Assembly: GCA_024421095.1 (NCBI GenBank)
Contig: JAHQYM010000019.1
Span: 1 to 32,614 of the forward strand
DNA length: 32,614 bases
From: Acidimicrobiia bacterium
GTDB lineage: Bacteria > Actinomycetota > Acidimicrobiia > Acidimicrobiales > Aldehydirespiratoraceae
Reading direction: 5' to 3'
The notes under the pieces were generated by a model. That model did not search any database. It saw only the letters and a program-made list of their open reading frames with translations, and was not told the DNA's origin. Shown here piece after piece: positions 1 to 8,352 of this stretch (positions are counted from its first letter, which is position 1; each line of letters begins with the position of its first letter). A program made the translations under genes and the position numbers.

Positions 1-355
1 ACACACCGCTATCAAAGCCCTATCACCAAAAGATCCGCTAACTCTGCGATTGCAATCTGGAAATTGGGTATTACTTGACCACCTAGGGACCACCGTAGGC
101 AAGTTGGCAAAGAAATTTCGTCCACCTCAGGAGATGGTATGTACGCGCGCAAGTGTCCGTGCGATCATTGTTAGGTTCCACCGCCAGTCGCGCCCCGAAT
201 TTCAAGGGAGGCTTCGCTGTGAGGAAAGTTGGGAGGTCGTGTTACCTGAACTTATCTTTGAACCAGAGGCGGGGCAAGATCAGGCGGGGCAAGATCAGGC
301 GGTGCAGGATCAGGCGGTGCAGGCTTCGCCGTTGCGGTCGCGGTCTAGTTTGTAG
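1..355 (+). CDS. 3' end of an unidentified CDS, possibly a RecQ-type helicase C-terminus
   Basis: An open frame enters from the left edge (first complete codon at position 2) and ends at TAG 353-355, giving about 117 residues. It looks like real coding sequence: it contains the runs LLDHLGTTVGKLAKKF, ASVRAIIVRF and WEVVLPELIFEP, typical of a compact folded C-terminal domain. I have a weak recollection that such a VGKL/AIIV/WEVVxPEL pattern ends some actinobacterial RecQ-family helicases, but no helicase motif lies inside the window, so this is only a suggestion. After the conserved PELIFEP the protein ends in a low-complexity GQDQA/VQDQA tail encoded by 15-bp tandem repeats. Its last 46 bp overlap the convergent nuclease gene on the other strand. 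Confidence 0.5.
   Translation, partial: HTAIKALSPKDPLTLRLQSGNWVLLDHLGTTVGKLAKKFRPPQEMVCTRASVRAIIVRFHRQSRPEFQGRLRCEESWEVVLPELIFEPEAGQDQAGQDQAVQDQAVQASPLRSRSSL
269..322. repeat. 15-bp tandem repeat (about 3.6 units) in a convergent gene overlap
   Basis: The units start at 269, 284, 299 and 314 (last one partial), with consensus GCGGGGCAAGATCAG drifting to GCGGTGCAGGATCAG. On the plus strand they encode repeated AGQDQ/AVQDQ. On the minus strand each unit reads Cys-Thr(or Pro)-Ala-stop, so in-frame TGA codons recur at 312-310, 297-295 and 282-280. The period is a multiple of three and keeps both frames open. Confidence 0.85.
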
Positions 356-1515
356 GGGTCAACCCCAATAGTCTTTATTTGCACTGGCTTTTGGCTGCGG
401 GGTATGTCACCGCAGTTCAGCGCATCGCCTTCGAGGTTGGGCAAACACGGGGTATATGCTGGATGGCACAACTCGTTTGCTGCGGTCTCGCTTTCCGTTG
501 CCGCCGCAGTGGGTGCCGTGGTGGTCGGTAGCGCCGCGGTAACTACCGCGGTTTGCGGGATGGCACCGAGTTGCCAGTCTCCGCAACGCGATATGAGTTG
601 TCGTAGCGCTTGCGCCTCGGCTTCATCCACGGCCAACACCCAACGGGTTTTCACCTGTATCCATGCCTCGGCATACCAGCAATGCACTGAAACATCAGGC
701 GGCAACCATTCGGCGGGGTCTTTGGCACCCTTTGAACGGTTCGAAGTAGCCGACACAGCAACCAACGAATGTACATAACTCAAATCGTTGGCGAAGCGGC
801 GGCGGGTAGCGCGGTCCCAACCATAAGCACCTGAATCCCACGCTTCTGCCAACGGCACTAGATGATCGACATCAAAACCAGAGCCATTCCCAGCCTCGGC
901 GCGACCATCGTAGATGCTTGCCCACTGCCCTCCCGAAAGTGAACAGTTGGTACCCACGGTGGGCGCTACCACAGCTTCGCTGATCAACACCTCGCGCCGC
1001 GCATCACAACGGTCACCATCGGCATCCACCCAATGATCAAAAAGATCACGGGCATAACCACTGCGTTGTTCAGTTCTAACCGGCAACGTTTCAAGAAGAC
1101 GCAACAAGACGACAGAGGTCGCGGATTCGGCAAGGTCCGTGACGACCAAGTTGCTTGACCTCACTTGCGTGGTAGTGGGTACGAGAGATGTGGACGGAGA
1201 ATTTGCAGCAGCGGTTGTGGTCGTGGTTGCGGTGCTGGCCGTGGTTGGGGAAGCAATGGCCGTGGTCGTGGAGGACATGGTTGTGGTGGTGGAAGCAATG
1301 GTTGTGGTCGTGGAAGTTGTGGTCGTGGAAGCAATGGTCGTGGAAACTGTGGTGGTGGAAGCTGTGGTTACAGACGCGGCTGCGGACACCGGGGTTGTGG
1401 AAACTGAATTACTATTGGCCTCATCAATAGACGCGCAGCCGCCAACTACAAACAAAACAAACACGGCGACGGCGTGGCGGATTACCACAAATAGGATGAT
1501 AGCCCTTCCAGGCAT
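310..1515 (-). CDS. Secreted HNH nuclease lipoprotein with Thr/Ser-rich linker and excalibur-like tail
   Basis: This is a predicted lipoprotein of 401 residues from the ATG at 1515; a longer frame with a GTG start at 1602 would run 75 bp into the divergent dehydrogenase gene. The N-terminus is hydrophobic and ends in VVGGC, an acceptable lipobox. About 90 residues of Thr/Ser/Ala-rich linker follow. The catalytic part matches secreted HNH proteins of the DUF1524/GmrSD-C type: FDVDHLVPLAEAW with D217-H218 as the core, then a downstream Asn and SNRSKGAKDPAEW. The C-terminal segment holds paired Cys residues and ends DPYKLDRDRNGEAC, an excalibur-type calcium-binding signature (DxDxxGxxC). Known excalibur proteins are extracellular, and an envelope-tethered nuclease that degrades outside DNA is the likely role; this is inferred. 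The gene converges on the left-edge gene with a 46-bp overlap. I see no Shine-Dalgarno motif before the chosen start. Confidence 0.8.
   Translation of the reverse strand: MPGRAIILFVVIRHAVAVFVLFVVGGCASIDEANSNSVSTTPVSAAASVTTASTTTVSTTIASTTTTSTTTTIASTTTTMSSTTTAIASPTTASTATTTTTAAANSPSTSLVPTTTQVRSSNLVVTDLAESATSVVLLRLLETLPVRTEQRSGYARDLFDHWVDADGDRCDARREVLISEAVVAPTVGTNCSLSGGQWASIYDGRAEAGNGSGFDVDHLVPLAEAWDSGAYGWDRATRRRFANDLSYVHSLVAVSATSNRSKGAKDPAEWLPPDVSVHCWYAEAWIQVKTRWVLAVDEAEAQALRQLISRCGDWQLGAIPQTAVVTAALPTTTAPTAAATESETAANELCHPAYTPCLPNLEGDALNCGDIPRSQKPVQIKTIGVDPYKLDRDRNGEACTA
1180..1420 (-). repeat. Low-complexity Thr/Ser/Ala codon tract inside the nuclease gene
   Basis: On the plus strand this appears as strings of GTGGTN/GGAAGC motifs. 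On the minus strand it reads as alternating ACC/ACG/ACA and GCT/TCC codons, giving runs such as TTTTSTTTTIASTTTT. It is an unstructured mucin-like linker between the lipid anchor and the nuclease domain, and such tracts are prone to length change. The open plus-strand frames through it are shadows. Confidence 0.75.
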
Positions 1516-1520
1516 ATATT

Positions 1521-1524
1521 GGAG
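1521..1524 (+). promoter_or_regulatory. Shine-Dalgarno of the acyl-CoA dehydrogenase gene
   Basis: GGAG sits three bases before the ATG at 1528, which favours that start over the TTG at 1519. It lies in the 12-bp space between the divergent start codons at 1515 (minus) and 1528 (plus). Confidence 0.5.
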
Positions 1525-1527
1525 ACC

Positions 1528-2760
1528 ATGTCTACGCAAACCACAAACGACAAAGACCTCACCCACTTTGAACAACGCTGCCGAACGTTCCTTGACGAAC
1601 ACGCCACCGGGATGAGCGCCCCAGAAAACGCAGACCCGCGTGGCCTAAAAAGGTTCGCCGCCGCCAAAACATTCCAACTCGCACGAGCCAAAGCCGGTCT
1701 CGCGGGCCTCACCTACCCCCGTGAATACGGCGGTGCCGGCCTGAGCCGAGCCCATGAACGGGTCTGGCGTGATACCTACGCCCAATACCCCAACATGAGC
1801 ACCGAATACATTATCTCTCACGGTATGTGCCTACCGATGCTAGCCGAATACGGCACCCACGAACAAAAACTGAAATACCTGCCCGACATCATCAGCGGCC
1901 ACAGTTTATGGTGCCAAATGTTCTCAGAACCTGGGGCAGGCTCAGACGTGGCAAGCCTGCAAACCAAAGCCGAAAAAGATGGCGACACTTGGATCATCAA
2001 CGGTCAAAAGGTTTGGACTACTCTTGCCCATCTCAGCCAATACGGATTAATAATCGCCCGCACCAACCCCAACGTTGCTAAACACGCCGGTATCTCCATG
2101 TTTATCATGCCGATGGATGCCCCGGGAGTGGAAGTTCGCCCGATTCATCAGATCGACGGTGGTACCCACTTCAACGAAGTATTTTTCAAGGATGTAGAAA
2201 TCGGTGCAGAACATCTTCTAGGTGACCTCAGCAATGGTTGGAACATGGCCACCGCAATGCTCATGTATGAACGGGTAGCCATCGGTACTGGCACTAGCGA
2301 CGGCGTTCGCCACGAACTAGCCGACCAACTCATCGCCGAAGCAACCAAACGCGGCCTCATCAAAGATCTCGTACTGCGCCAAAAACTCATGCACATTTAC
2401 ACATTGGAAACCTGCCTTTCGCTAGTATCAATGCGCACCCGCGCCGAGCTAAAAGCCGGTAAAACCCCCGGGCCTGGCGGTTCGATTACCAAGCTCGTCA
2501 ACGCCATAATCTGGGCCGCTTATCGCGATCTCTCCATGGAAATCGTTGGCGCTAGCGGTTTGGCTTGGGAAGATGAATCTGCGGCACGGTGGCAACGCGG
2601 CGCGCTCACGAGTTTGCAAAGCGGAATCGCTGGAGGCACCAACGAAATTCAACGCAACATTATCGGCGACCGCGTGCTCGGGTTACCCCGCGACATCAGC
2701 GTCGACAAAGGCATTCCCTTCAAAGACCTAAAGGTAGGCACCCAACAAACCCCCGCCTAA
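1528..2760 (+). CDS. Acyl-CoA dehydrogenase family flavoprotein
   Basis: This 410-residue enzyme should oxidise an acyl-CoA thioester to the trans-2-enoyl-CoA using FAD, passing electrons to electron-transfer flavoprotein; the substrate cannot be read from sequence. Family motifs are in order: FSEPGAGSDVASL and INGQKVWTT for the flavin and substrate site, and GGTNEIQRNIIGDRVLG near the C-terminus. The medium-chain enzymes' catalytic Glu (YEGT motif) is replaced by Gly (AGGT). The helix-G motif MYERVAIG places Glu248 where isovaleryl-CoA dehydrogenase carries its base, so Glu248 is the likely catalyst. The ATG at 1528 is preferred because GGAG lies at 1521-1524; a TTG at 1519 is the alternative. 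It stands alone on this strand and converges on ftsX with a 53-bp gap. Confidence 0.92.
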   Translation: MSTQTTNDKDLTHFEQRCRTFLDEHATGMSAPENADPRGLKRFAAAKTFQLARAKAGLAGLTYPREYGGAGLSRAHERVWRDTYAQYPNMSTEYIISHGMCLPMLAEYGTHEQKLKYLPDIISGHSLWCQMFSEPGAGSDVASLQTKAEKDGDTWIINGQKVWTTLAHLSQYGLIIARTNPNVAKHAGISMFIMPMDAPGVEVRPIHQIDGGTHFNEVFFKDVEIGAEHLLGDLSNGWNMATAMLMYERVAIGTGTSDGVRHELADQLIAEATKRGLIKDLVLRQKLMHIYTLETCLSLVSMRTRAELKAGKTPGPGGSITKLVNAIIWAAYRDLSMEIVGASGLAWEDESAARWQRGALTSLQSGIAGGTNEIQRNIIGDRVLGLPRDISVDKGIPFKDLKVGTQQTPA

Positions 2761-2813
2761 TAGAGACGATCCCGACCACGCGGCGATCCGTTCCACCGAT
2801 ACTGACCTAAAGT

Positions 2814-3710
2814 TCAGGCATCAAGGTAGCGGGTCACCGCGACTGCGGAACCTATCCCCGACACCACAACCGCAATTACCAATACCAACAAACTCGTCGA
2901 ATAAAACTCACTGCGGTCAACTTGAAATCCTTGCATGAGTTGCAAACTATCGGGTTGACTTAACCCCCGGATCACAGTGTCGTCTAGGATTCGCAGACCG
3001 ATCCAAGCACCCATCGCGCCCAGCACTGCTTGCACTAAACCCTCAAGCATGAACGGTATGCGAATAAACCAGTTGGTGGCCCCCACAACCTTCATTATCT
3101 CAATTTCAGCTCCACGGCTACGGATCGCACTAACCACATTAGTAAGGATTAGCAATGTGGCCGCAGTCAACAAAATGACCGACCCAACCAAAAATACTCG
3201 AGTCACTCGGTCGGCCAGGTTTTGAATATCACGGATGGTCTTGTCGGCAGAAACAACCTCTTGCACCCCTGGGCGATCCACGAACTGGCTCGCAAGTTCC
3301 GCCACCACATCGGGGGAAGGATCAACCGGCACCACGCGATAAGAAGGCGGCAGAATCTCCGCGCTGACAACTTCAGTGAGTTCTGGCGTGTCGGCGAAGA
3401 TCTCCTGAAACTCTTCCAAAGTTTCGTCTTGGTCAACGTAAGTCCAAGACCGTATTGATGGGCTGGTTTCGATGCTGGTGCGAATATTGTCATCTTGTTC
3501 GAGGGAAGCTTCGGGTTGCATCCAAACCACAAACTCAATCCCTCCCTCCCATCTAGCGGTGGCGTTGTCAACCGCATAGTTGAACAAAAAGAAACCACCA
3601 AAAAGCCACAGCGAAACCCCAATGGTGATAACCGCCGCCGCCGAAGACAACACATTGCGCCACAGGTTTTGGCCAGTTTCACGAAGCACGTATACCGGGT
3701 TCAGAGACAT
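2814..3710 (-). CDS. ftsX: Cell division protein FtsX
   Basis: This 298-residue integral membrane subunit of the FtsEX complex couples cytoplasmic ATP hydrolysis to activation of peptidoglycan hydrolases at the septum. It has the usual layout: a first membrane helix around residues 20-45, a large extracytoplasmic domain up to about residue 165 (starting near RWEGGIEFVVWM), then three further helices with the conserved cytoplasmic loop IRSRGAEIEIMKVVGATNWFI. The length is normal for actinobacterial FtsX. It follows ftsE after a 5-bp gap, so the two are co-transcribed. No SmpB or hydrolase gene follows; the next gene downstream is on the opposite strand. Confidence 0.96.
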   Translation of the reverse strand: MSLNPVYVLRETGQNLWRNVLSSAAAVITIGVSLWLFGGFFLFNYAVDNATARWEGGIEFVVWMQPEASLEQDDNIRTSIETSPSIRSWTYVDQDETLEEFQEIFADTPELTEVVSAEILPPSYRVVPVDPSPDVVAELASQFVDRPGVQEVVSADKTIRDIQNLADRVTRVFLVGSVILLTAATLLILTNVVSAIRSRGAEIEIMKVVGATNWFIRIPFMLEGLVQAVLGAMGAWIGLRILDDTVIRGLSQPDSLQLMQGFQVDRSEFYSTSLLVLVIAVVVSGIGSAVAVTRYLDA

Positions 3711-3715
3711 CCAAC

Positions 3716-4393
3716 CTACTCGTAAACGCCGCGGGCTTGGTCACGCACAATCGAACCTCGGTCGAGTTCTATCACCCGACGGCGCATCGTGTCTACAATA
3801 CTGCGATCGTGGGTAGCCATCACCACCGTGGTGCCAGTGCGGTTGATGCGGTCAAGCAACTTCATTATCCCTACCGACGTTTGCGGGTCAAGATTGCCCG
3901 TGGGCTCATCAGCCAACAAAATAGGTGGGCGATTTACGAAAGCTCGCGCCACCGAAACCCGCTGCTGCTCACCACCAGAAAGTTCGTGGGGGAAATTCTC
4001 CATCTTCGCCGAAAGGCCAACGAGTTCCACAATGGCGGGCACTTGCTTACGCACCACATGGCGGGGTTTACCAATTACTTCTAAAGCAAAGGCCACGTTT
4101 TCGGCCACAGTCTTTTTGGGCAGCAACTTAAAGTCTTGGAAAATGAAACCAATGTTGCGACGCAGATACGGCACCCGCCAAGCACCGAGCGTACCGATAT
4201 CTTTGCCGGCAACATAGATCGTGCCGTGTTCAGGACGTTCCTCGCGGTTGAGCAAACGTATAAAGGTTGATTTACCAGAACCCGACGGCCCTACCAAAAA
4301 GACGAATTCGCCTTTGCCGATGTCGACGGTTACATCACGAACCGCCACAACAGCACCTTTATATACTTTGGTCACGCTGCTGAGTTTGATCAT
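3716..4393 (-). CDS. ftsE: Cell division ATP-binding protein FtsE
   Basis: This 225-residue ABC ATPase drives FtsX. All motifs are intact: Walker [10 protein letters not shown] at residues 35-43, Q-loop Gln86, signature LSGGEQ at 138-143, Walker B ILLADE at 158-163 and the switch His195. The family markers [17 protein letters not shown] and the MacB/LolD-like [10 protein letters not shown] are present. The ATG at 4393 lies 10 bp after the prfB stop, and the prfB-ftsE-ftsX order with short spacing indicates one transcript. FtsE works at the inner face of the membrane at the division site. Confidence 0.97.
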   Translation of the reverse strand: MIKLSSVTKVYKGAVVAVRDVTVDIGKGEFVFLVGPSGSGKSTFIRLLNREERPEHGTIYVAGKDIGTLGAWRVPYLRRNIGFIFQDFKLLPKKTVAENVAFALEVIGKPRHVVRKQVPAIVELVGLSAKMENFPHELSGGEQQRVSVARAFVNRPPILLADEPTGNLDPQTSVGIMKLLDRINRTGTTVVMATHDRSIVDTMRRRVIELDRGSIVRDQARGVYE

Positions 4394-4403
4394 TTTGAGC
4401 CCG

Positions 4404-5525
4404 TCACTTCGCTAATCCTACGTTGCTTTTTGCTCTGCTCCACCGCAACCAAGCCTCCATAAATGCTTCGATCTCACCGTCGAGCACTGCTTCAATCTGG
4501 GACGTTTGCTGGTCGGTGCGCAAGTCTTTAACCATCTGGTAGGGCTGCAGCACGTAGCTACGTATCTGGCTTCCGAAACCCACGTTGTCTGGTTCACCAG
4601 TTATTCCAGCAATCGCCGCTTCACGCTTTTTGCGCTCAAGATCTAAGAGTTTAGCGGCCATGATCTGCATGGCACGGTCTTTGTTCTGGTGTTGGCTGCG
4701 TTCGTTTTGACAACTTGTTACCAACCCGCTGGGGAGATGGGTGATGCGCACAGCCGAATCGGTTACGTTGACATGTTGCCCACCGGCACCCGACGAACGG
4801 TAAGTGTCAATCCGCAGTTCCTTTTCGTCAATGTCGATTTCTTTGGCGACTGCATCAAAAAATGGGGCTACTTGTACTGCCGCGAAAGCCGTGTGGCGCT
4901 TGCCTTCGTTGTTGAAGGGCGATATTCTCACTAACCGATGCACCCCATGTTCGGCCTGCATGAGGCCATACGCATGGCGACCAGTCAAAATGAACTCCAC
5001 GGTTGACAGTCCTGCTTCGGTGCCCTCCGACAAGGCAGTTGTCTCAATATCGAATCCCCGCCTTTCAGCCCAGCGTTCATACATGCGCATCAACATCGCA
5101 GCCCAGTCTTGGGCATCGGTACCACCCTCGCCCGACTTTATCTGGCACACGGCAGCACCTTCATCAAACTCGCCACTAAACAGCGAGCGCACCTCCAAGT
5201 CGTCAAGTTGAACTTCGAGGGCCTTGGCTGCTTGAGTGATTTCGTCAGCAAGCAGGTCTTCGTCTTCTTCTCGAGCTAACTCGTGCAAGGTTTCCACATC
5301 TTCAAGAGCCCCATACAAACGCTTGAAAACACCTAAATCTTCGTTCACGGTGGCCAACTCAGAAGTAATCTTGCGGGCACTGTCTGGGTCGTCCCAAAGA
5401 TCGACGCTTGAAGCCTGCTGTTCTAACTGCGGTTGACGACGGCTGAGATCGGCAATGTGCATGTATCTAGCTGCTTCTTCAACGCGGCTGCGAATAGTTG
5501 CTATTTGTTCTGTAAAATCTTGCAT
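4404..5525 (-). CDS. prfB: Peptide chain release factor 2
   Basis: This 373-residue class I release factor recognises UGA and UAA and triggers peptide release. The stop-codon recognition tripeptide SPF is at residues 202-204 within [15 protein letters not shown], and the catalytic GGQ is at 248-250 within [17 protein letters not shown]. The frame is continuous through the region (around ARYMHIADL) where many bacteria use an autoregulatory +1 frameshift at an in-frame UGA, so that control is absent here. It lies 36 bp downstream of secA and 10 bp upstream of ftsE. Confidence 0.97.
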   Translation of the reverse strand: MQDFTEQIATIRSRVEEAARYMHIADLSRRQPQLEQQASSVDLWDDPDSARKITSELATVNEDLGVFKRLYGALEDVETLHELAREEDEDLLADEITQAAKALEVQLDDLEVRSLFSGEFDEGAAVCQIKSGEGGTDAQDWAAMLMRMYERWAERRGFDIETTALSEGTEAGLSTVEFILTGRHAYGLMQAEHGVHRLVRISPFNNEGKRHTAFAAVQVAPFFDAVAKEIDIDEKELRIDTYRSSGAGGQHVNVTDSAVRITHLPSGLVTSCQNERSQHQNKDRAMQIMAAKLLDLERKKREAAIAGITGEPDNVGFGSQIRSYVLQPYQMVKDLRTDQQTSQIEAVLDGEIEAFMEAWLRWSRAKSNVGLAK

Positions 5526-5561
5526 TTTGAAACTTCCTGCGCGATTAGCGCGGCGATGACG

Positions 5562-8291
5562 TTACAGAGTAGCCGCAGCCGTGTTGCGACCATGGCAGGT
5601 TTTGAACTTCTTACCGCTACCGCAGGGGCAAGGTTGATTGCGACCCACCTTTTCAAGGTCGGATTTTACGATTGGCGTGCGCGCCGCTGTTTGGTTAGGT
5701 TGGGCTGCGGGTGTACCCCCGGTTAGGAGTTGTGTCGCTGAGGTGCCCACAGCGGCGATTTGTTTTTGTTCCGTCACGCCCGTAAGTTTTTGCGAATCTA
5801 CTGAGTTGGTGCTGGTTTCGCTCGGTTGCACGGCTTGCACATGCATTACGTATTTGACGAATTCTACGGAGATGGCGGTCATCATTTGGGTGAACATCGC
5901 GAATCCTTCACGTTGCCATTCCATCGCCGGGTCTTTTTGGCCCATGGCCCGCAGGTGAATGCCTTCACGCAACAGGTCCATCTCGGCGAGGTGCTGGCGC
6001 CAACGCTGATCAATGACGAGAAGCATTACATGGCGTTCAACTTGACGCATCACCTCGGCACCGAGTTCCGCTTCTCGCGCTGCATAGATTTGCGCGGCTT
6101 CATCGCTGAGACGTTCAAGTAGCTCTTTTCGGTCATACACGTCAGTTAGCGACTGTGCCGTGATTTCAGTGGGCCAAAGCGTTGTAAGTTCAGTTATCAG
6201 TGGATCCAGTTCCCACTCTTCGGAGAATTCGGCTTCGCAGTACCGGTCGACCACGCCCTTAACAGCATCGTTGATGTATTCGAAGGTTGCGCTTCGCAAG
6301 TCGGCATCGTCAAGTATCTGACTGCGCCGCTCATAGATCACTTTGCGTTGCTCGTTCATTACCTCGTCGTATTTGAGAACGTTTTTGCGAGTTTCAGCGT
6401 TGCGTTGCTCAACCGTGTTTTGTGCTCGTTCAATGGCTTTCGTCACCATTTTGGCTTCAATCGGCTCGTCTTCGGGAAGAGTTCGATCCATCACCCAATT
6501 CATCGCTCCGGTAGCAAACAAGCGCATCAGATTATCTTCTAAAGAAAGATAAAACCTGCTTTTACCAGGGTCACCTTGGCGACCTGAACGACCACGCAAC
6601 TGGTTGTCTATTCGGCGACTTTCGTGCCGTTCCGTACCGAGCACATATAAACCCCCCAGTTTGATAACTTTTTTTCGTTCACGCTCAGTGGTTGCAGTGT
6701 GGATCTTGAGGCGTTGCTCGTAATACTCTTGGCCTTCTTGGCTTTGTGGGTCGTGTCCTTTGGCCAAGAGATCACGCTGCGCTAAGCCCTCAGGGTTTCC
6801 CCCCAACAACACATCAACGCCCCGACCAGCCATGTTGGTAGCTACCGTGATTGCGCCAAGCCGCCCAGCTTGGGCAACGATTTCGGCTTCACGGGTGTGT
6901 TGCTTGGCGTTGAGGATCTCATGGGGAACCCCCCGCTGATTGAGAGCCAGCGATAGTTTTTCGGATTTTTCAACCGAGATTGTGCCGACTAGTACCGGTT
7001 GTCCGGATTGGTATCGTGCGGTTAGGTCGTTGACGCAAGCCGCAAACTTGGCATCTTCGGTCTTGAAGATAAGGTCGGCTTCGTCACTTCGAGCGACTGG
7101 TTTGTGGGTGGGAATTGGCACAACGTGCAAACCATAGGTGCTGACGAACTCCGATGCTTCGGTTTGCGCGGTGCCCGTCATTCCCGCAAGCCGCTCATAA
7201 AGCCGGTAATAGTTCTGCAAGGTGATTGTTGCTAGGGTTTGGTTCTCTTCGTTGATCGCAACCCCTTCCTTGGCTTCCACCGCTTGATGCAGACCATCTG
7301 ACCAGCGCCGCCCTTCAAGAATGCGGCCCGTGAACTCGTCAACAATCTTCACCTCTCCCCTGTTGACGATATATTCCTTGTCTTTTTTGTAGAGCTCTTT
7401 GGCGCGCAAAGCAGCTTGGAGTTGATGCACCAAGTTGGATGACACTTGGTCGTAGAGGTTGTCGATCCCGAGGGCTCGCTCAACTGCGTGGACCCCTGCT
7501 TCAAGCGGTGCCACGGTGCGCTTTTCTTCGTCTACTTCATAGTGCAGGTCTCGTCGCAGACCCCGCGCAACGGATGCGAACTTGTTGTAGAGCTTGGCCG
7601 CATCAGCTACCCGCCCAGAGATGATCAACGGTGTACGAGCTTCATCGATGAGAATCGAGTCGATCTCATCAACGATGCAATAGTTGTGGCCACGCTGCAC
7701 CTGGTCGCTGCGGTTCGTGGCCATATTGTCACGCAGATAGTCGAAACCGAATTCGTTGTTTGTGCCGTAGGTAATATGCGCCGCGTATTGTTTCCGTTTG
7801 AAATCTGCGTCACGGTCGCCGGGGACAATGAGGCCAACCTCAAATCCTAACCAAAGAAAGATCTGCCCCATCCATTCGGAGTCTCGGCGCGCCAAATAAT
7901 CGTTGACGGTGACGATGTGGACTCCTTCGCCGCTGAGTCCGTTGAGGTAGATAGGCAAGGTAGACGTAAGAGTCTTGCCTTCTCCGGTTTTCATTTCAGC
8001 GACGCAACCAAGGTGCAACGCCGCCCCGCCGACTAGTTGCACGTCGTAATGCCGTTGACCAAGCACTCGTTGTGCCGCTTCACGAACTACAGCAAAGGCT
8101 TCAAACAGCAGGCCATCAAGGGTTTCGCCGTTGCTGAGCCTAGTTTGAAACTCTGTGGTCTTGGCTCGCAGGGCATCGTCAGGTAGCGCCTTGATGGTGG
8201 GTTCAAGCGCATTGATGTCTGGAACCAGGGCCTGAATTGTCTTGAGTTTACGGCCCTCGCCGCTACGCAGAACCCGTTTAAATACGCTCAT
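5562..8291 (-). CDS. secA: Preprotein translocase ATPase SecA
   Basis: This is the motor that pushes unfolded preproteins through SecYEG. From the ATG at 8291 it has 909 residues; the frame is open to a TTG at 8339, but the family's conserved start (MSVFKRVLRSGEGRKLK) supports 8291. The Walker A motif GEGKT is at residues 103-107 in MKTGEGKTLTSTLP, followed by the DEAD-type IVDEIDSILIDEARTPLIISG, the arginine-rich QLRGRSGRQGDPG motif and the helical-scaffold region. The C-terminus carries the zinc-binding SEC-C motif NQPCPCGSGKKFKTCHG. Length and motifs fit a housekeeping SecA1. Only one SecA is visible here. It is 61 bp downstream of hpf. Confidence 0.97.
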   Translation of the reverse strand: MSVFKRVLRSGEGRKLKTIQALVPDINALEPTIKALPDDALRAKTTEFQTRLSNGETLDGLLFEAFAVVREAAQRVLGQRHYDVQLVGGAALHLGCVAEMKTGEGKTLTSTLPIYLNGLSGEGVHIVTVNDYLARRDSEWMGQIFLWLGFEVGLIVPGDRDADFKRKQYAAHITYGTNNEFGFDYLRDNMATNRSDQVQRGHNYCIVDEIDSILIDEARTPLIISGRVADAAKLYNKFASVARGLRRDLHYEVDEEKRTVAPLEAGVHAVERALGIDNLYDQVSSNLVHQLQAALRAKELYKKDKEYIVNRGEVKIVDEFTGRILEGRRWSDGLHQAVEAKEGVAINEENQTLATITLQNYYRLYERLAGMTGTAQTEASEFVSTYGLHVVPIPTHKPVARSDEADLIFKTEDAKFAACVNDLTARYQSGQPVLVGTISVEKSEKLSLALNQRGVPHEILNAKQHTREAEIVAQAGRLGAITVATNMAGRGVDVLLGGNPEGLAQRDLLAKGHDPQSQEGQEYYEQRLKIHTATTERERKKVIKLGGLYVLGTERHESRRIDNQLRGRSGRQGDPGKSRFYLSLEDNLMRLFATGAMNWVMDRTLPEDEPIEAKMVTKAIERAQNTVEQRNAETRKNVLKYDEVMNEQRKVIYERRSQILDDADLRSATFEYINDAVKGVVDRYCEAEFSEEWELDPLITELTTLWPTEITAQSLTDVYDRKELLERLSDEAAQIYAAREAELGAEVMRQVERHVMLLVIDQRWRQHLAEMDLLREGIHLRAMGQKDPAMEWQREGFAMFTQMMTAISVEFVKYVMHVQAVQPSETSTNSVDSQKLTGVTEQKQIAAVGTSATQLLTGGTPAAQPNQTAARTPIVKSDLEKVGRNQPCPCGSGKKFKTCHGRNTAAATL

Positions 8292-8352
8292 AACTAGCCA
8301 CGACTCTAGCGACCTAAAGCCAATAAATGGTTTGACCAATTAGGCCAGTAAG

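Noticed and set aside
1139-1615. Plus-strand frames of Val/Ala- and Gly/Cys-rich sequence
   Set aside because: They are shadows of the Thr/Ser linker and signal region of the minus-strand nuclease gene; the composition is dictated by the ACN/GCN codons on the other strand.
2761-2813. A terminator between the acyl-CoA dehydrogenase gene and ftsX
   Set aside because: Only a 4-bp stem (CTGA...TCAG) without a T-run was found, too weak to call.
5400-5525. A programmed +1 frameshift in prfB
   Set aside because: The frame is continuous from the ATG through the region equivalent to the frameshift site, with no internal UGA.
8292-8339. An N-terminal extension of SecA from TTG 8339
   Set aside because: The extra 16 residues are outside the conserved family start, which begins at the ATG at 8291.
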